This document shows, piece after piece, positions 61,264 through 64,000 of a stretch of 64,000 nt of DNA. Numbering within the stretch: the stretch's first letter is position 1; the number at the start of each line of letters is the position of its first letter. The DNA lies in NCBI RefSeq assembly GCF_000499385.1, contig NW_013651719.1, positions 57,659-121,658 of the forward strand. Reading direction: 5' to 3'. The translations under genes and the position numbers were made by a program. Source of the stretch: Eimeria necatrix (lineage: Eukaryota; Apicomplexa; Conoidasida; Eucoccidiorida; Eimeriidae). The notes under the pieces are model-generated. The model was not told the origin of the DNA. It saw only the letters and a list, made by a program, of their open reading frames with translations, and ran no database searches.

Positions 61264-61385
61264 TGCCAATTAGTGTTAAAGGCTCCAGACTCCAGAGTAG
61301 AAGGAAAGGAGCTATTACTACACGCGAGTGCACTACGCCAATAATGCTAAAGACTCCAGAGCAGAAGGCAAGGAAGTATTCCCTT
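61264..61385. repeat. imperfect duplicated segment of about 50-60 bp
   Basis: A segment beginning GCCAATTAGTGTTAAAGGCT at about 61264 recurs, diverged, as GCCAATAATGCTAAAGACTC at about 61335. Both continue with CCAGAG.AGAAGG.AAGGA. Spacing is about 71 bp. Confidence 0.55.
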
Positions 61386-62751
61386 GGCTCGAAGCCCCAT
61401 AGTCCGTGAAGCCGGGTTGCGGCCAGTTGGTGCGGACGGCGAGCCCCCAATCGGGGGACCGGAAGGCCAACACATGGCGATTAGGGAAGGGTCTGATTAG
61501 CTCGCGGCCTACGCAAGCAATACCTGGGTAATTAGAAAAATTATACATAAAAAGACGCTTCAGGTGCTGAGCTTGAAAGGCAACATGCACGAAGCAGCCC
61601 TCTCAATCAGCACAATGAGCGGGGCGCAGTCCTACGTTCCCATTACGCGGAACGTGGAAAAAAGCAAGTGGAAAGATTTCTTTTTACTGGCTTTACTCAA
61701 ATGCTCCACTAGTATTCACTGCGTCCACGTAGCAGATGCGCAACACGCAGCTAGCTACAATGCTCGGGTGTCCAGGAGGGTGCTCCACGCTGCTCTCCGA
61801 CACGGCGAAGGATGGCGTCGCCTGGCTGGGGGTTGCGCACAGCTTCCGGGTGGCACAGCTGTTGCAGGTTGAGGAAACCGGTGTCGAGCTCTGTGCGAAG
61901 TGTTTATTTGATGCTGGTTTAGACTGGTTCTGCAAGTGCTGTAGTAAGTAAATCCGTGTGCCATCTTTGTGTCACAGCTGGGACACACGGCGGCATCCTT
62001 CGCGAGCTTGCTGTTGAAGGCACTGCGTTAAAAACAAACCGTGTCCTCACCCTCTCTGTTAGCCCTGACTTGGTGATGACCTGTTTTTGCTGCCCCTCTG
62101 AATTATCCAGTGTTCCCTTTTGTTACACCTGATCCCCAGCTCCCGGTTCCGAATTACTCCTTCCTGCGTCCTTGTTAGTGTCTCAGTTAAAAATATCGTT
62201 GTTCCTACGCTACAGCCGCAAATACTCCAATATTGTATCCAGCCCACAAGAGGGTGCCGTCCTCGTTAACGGCATTTGCTTTATGAATATGACAAGGATG
62301 TTTGGGGGATCTGTTGCTTCGCACGGCAGTAGTTGCAACACATTACACACCTAAATTCGCAGTTCTAAGCTTCTGTGTGAAGGATGAACGCATTTGTCTA
62401 AGGTCGAAACGCAGGGGCCTTGGGCGCTGTTGCTGCGTTTGCCCTTCCACTAGACACACCGCCAGTGTCCAAACTAAATGCAGTTTGGCTGCAGGCTGCA
62501 CTTGCTATGTACTAGGTTACGAGAGCAGTGTTTGGCGAACTGCCCACTACAGAACAAGCCAATAGTATGGCCTAAAGGGGAACTGGCCCCTCCAACAGCT
62601 CTCGTTACGTGTACCTGTGTCCTGCTCCTCAAAAGAGAGAAGGCAAATGGACAGGTACTTTACTTTTTAATGCCCTAAGAGACAAGAGACTAAAGTGCAC
62701 TACGCACGACTATAGAATACTTGGCAGTAGCTCTGCAGCTAGAGTAACCCG

Positions 62752-63513
62752 TTGGCCCTTGTCCACAACGGATTTCCAGGGCCCCAAGCCCTGCGGGTGA
62801 AGCTGCGTAGCTCCGGGGCAAATCTTCTCAGCCACTGGCCAAAGAGGCCTTTATTATTTTGTGCTAAACTAGAGCAGCACAGACTGTGGGCGCGTTTCAG
62901 TAGCCCGCGCAAAACTGTCGGGGCGAGGCTCACACCCCAGGGAGCGAGTGTGTCTGGCTTTCAGCAGCAGCAGCAGAGCAGCAGCAGCACTGGAAGCCAC
63001 TTCCCCAATTCAAGTGGAGGACATTCTAATCCCAAAAGTGCGAGTAAGGCAGCCCGCAGCGCATGCATGAGCAGCAGCTGCGACCTTCCCTTTGGCCGGA
63101 GTGACCGCCAAAGGCCAGGACTTCCGCAATTGGAGTTGCCCCCTTTGGCTTCCGCCCGCGCCCAGAGGGGCTGCCCTGCAGAGAGCGCTGCTGCAGCTCG
63201 CGGCAGCCAGACTGCTAAGCGGTTTGCTGCTGCTGCTGCTGAGGGTTCAGCAGGCTGCTGCTGCTGCTGCGGGCTCGCGGGGCAGCAGCGGGGCGGCCGC
63301 GCCCTCAGCGGTGGGGGCCCCCCAGGCCCCGAGAGGGGCCGAGAGGCAGCAGAAGAGCGCAGGGGCCCCTCTGGAGTCGGCAGCAAAGCAGAGGCTGGCC
63401 TCGTGGGGGCTGCTGCTGCTGCTGCTGCAGCGCTGCGGGCTAGGGCGGAGTCGCGCGTGGTGGTTTGCGGAATAGGTTCTGTTAGACATGTAAGGAGGCA
63501 GGAAGCGAATTAA
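62752..63513. other. GC-rich, CAG/CTG-rich block, coding status unclear
   Basis: Both strands carry long open frames here (+ 62,752-63,513; + 63,092-63,475; - 62,961-63,386), which is what GC-rich trinucleotide DNA gives by chance. The + frame contains QQQQQSSSSTGS and a poly-Ala run; the minus frame is Ala/Pro/Leu-rich with QQQQQ. No domain is recognisable, so I cannot choose a strand. It may be part of an exon of a gene extending past the window, or non-coding. Confidence 0.3.
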
Positions 63514-64000
63514 AGGCCCTCGAAAGTTGAAGATTTAGAAGGGCTTGGGAGAGCCAGTGGACCTTAGTGAGGCCGACGCAGGCGACTGAGTAGAGGGCGG
63601 GGGGAAGGCTGCGTGTCCTGTAGGTCGGGTGAGTTTGTTTCTGCTGCCTGGGGCTGCATTGAGACAATAACAAAAGCTCGAGGAAAAATTAAAACGTTTT
63701 TTGCGTTAACTTTTAGCGGTCGTGCGGAGAAAGCCCCTCTGCTGCAGCAGCAGCAAGAGCTGTAGAAGCAGCAGCAGCAGCAGCAGCTGGCCACACAGCA
63801 GCAACTCAGACGCCCTGCAGCAGCAGCAGCACGTGCGTCGGCACGAAGCGTGCGGGGGGAAGTTCAGCGTAATAGAAAGGGAGGCTCTGCAATATCGCAG
63901 CCTTGGCTGTTTCTAGGTGAAGTACAAGTACGGCAACTCAGCTGCAGCAGGCGTCAGCAGCAGCAGTAGCAGCAGCAGCCGCAGCAGCAGCAGCAGCGGC
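63514..64000. other. right edge with CAG clusters
   Basis: AT-richer sequence at 63,514-63,720 is followed by CAG clusters at 63,741-63,832 and 63,947-64,000. No gene is assignable before the window ends. Confidence 0.35.
63947..64000. repeat. CAG trinucleotide tract at the window edge
   Basis: Nearly continuous CAG units with a few TAG, CCG and CGG interruptions run off the right end of the window. Confidence 0.9.

Larger units (their letters stand above)
56161..62751. other. about 6.6 kb gene-poor region
   Basis: No reading frame longer than about 110 codons and none with a recognisable domain, on either strand. I looked for reverse transcriptase, integrase and SAG motifs and found none. 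Two small duplications are annotated separately. It lacks trinucleotide tracts, in contrast to 14-47 kb. Confidence 0.45.

Noticed and set aside
61045..61450. Overlapping short frames suspected as transposon remnant
   Set aside because: No reverse transcriptase, integrase, transposase or terminal repeat motif found.

Overview
The window looks like nuclear DNA of an apicomplexan, most probably a coccidian of the genus Eimeria. The evidence is: intron-rich genes with GT-AG junctions that keep frame; dense CAG/CTG trinucleotide tracts inside coding exons, read as poly-Gln, poly-Ala or poly-Ser; a six-cysteine GPI-anchored surface antigen of the Eimeria SAG type; and a protein kinase A regulatory subunit with an acylation-type N-terminus as in coccidia. 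No rRNA, tRNA, CRISPR or prokaryote-style operon was seen.

Layout. 1-12,976 (+): nine exons of a very large UTP20/DRIM-like protein of the small-subunit processome, open at the left edge. 13,933-19,194 (-): a KDM5-type JmjN/JmjC/C5HC2 histone lysine demethylase with an Ala-rich N-terminus and Gln-rich C-terminus. 19.2-23.1 kb: mostly non-coding, with one weak coding candidate. 23,145-25,220 (+): a seven-exon ARL1-type small GTPase with a 39-nt micro-exon and a GC-AG intron. 26,695-30,692 (-): an ASH2-like SPRY subunit of an H3K4 methyltransferase complex. 31,527-43,361 (+): a DNA polymerase theta-like helicase-polymerase of about 3,300 residues whose polymerase motifs are degenerate. 45,114-49,949 (+): the PKA regulatory subunit. 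52,612-53,972 (-): a complete SAG gene. 55,846-56,160 (-): a small putative secreted Gln/Glu-rich ORF. 56.2-62.7 kb: no recognisable gene. 62.9-64.0 kb: a GC-rich, CAG-rich block running off the right edge.

How the genes relate. They are separately transcribed and not an operon. The KDM5-type demethylase (erases H3K4 methylation) and the ASH2-like subunit (promotes it) lie about 7.5 kb apart with ARL1 between them. ASH2 and POLQ are divergent with only about 830 bp between start codons, so they may share a promoter region. UTP20/KDM5, ARL1/ASH2 and PKA-R/SAG are convergent pairs. Trinucleotide tracts are rich from about 14 to 47 kb, sparse in 0-13 kb and 50-62.9 kb, then rich again, which resembles the alternating repeat-rich and repeat-poor segments known in Eimeria chromosomes.

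The most interesting signal is the polymerase-theta-like gene. Helicase motifs are mostly recognisable and the overall order of A-family polymerase landmarks is kept, but motif A (DYSQLELR-like) reads ELQHLELI, motif C (HDE) reads RDG, the motif B helix appears replaced by Gln-rich sequence, and the helicase P-loop ends GKG instead of GKT. Exon models are hand-built from splice-site phase and remembered family motifs; no database search was run.
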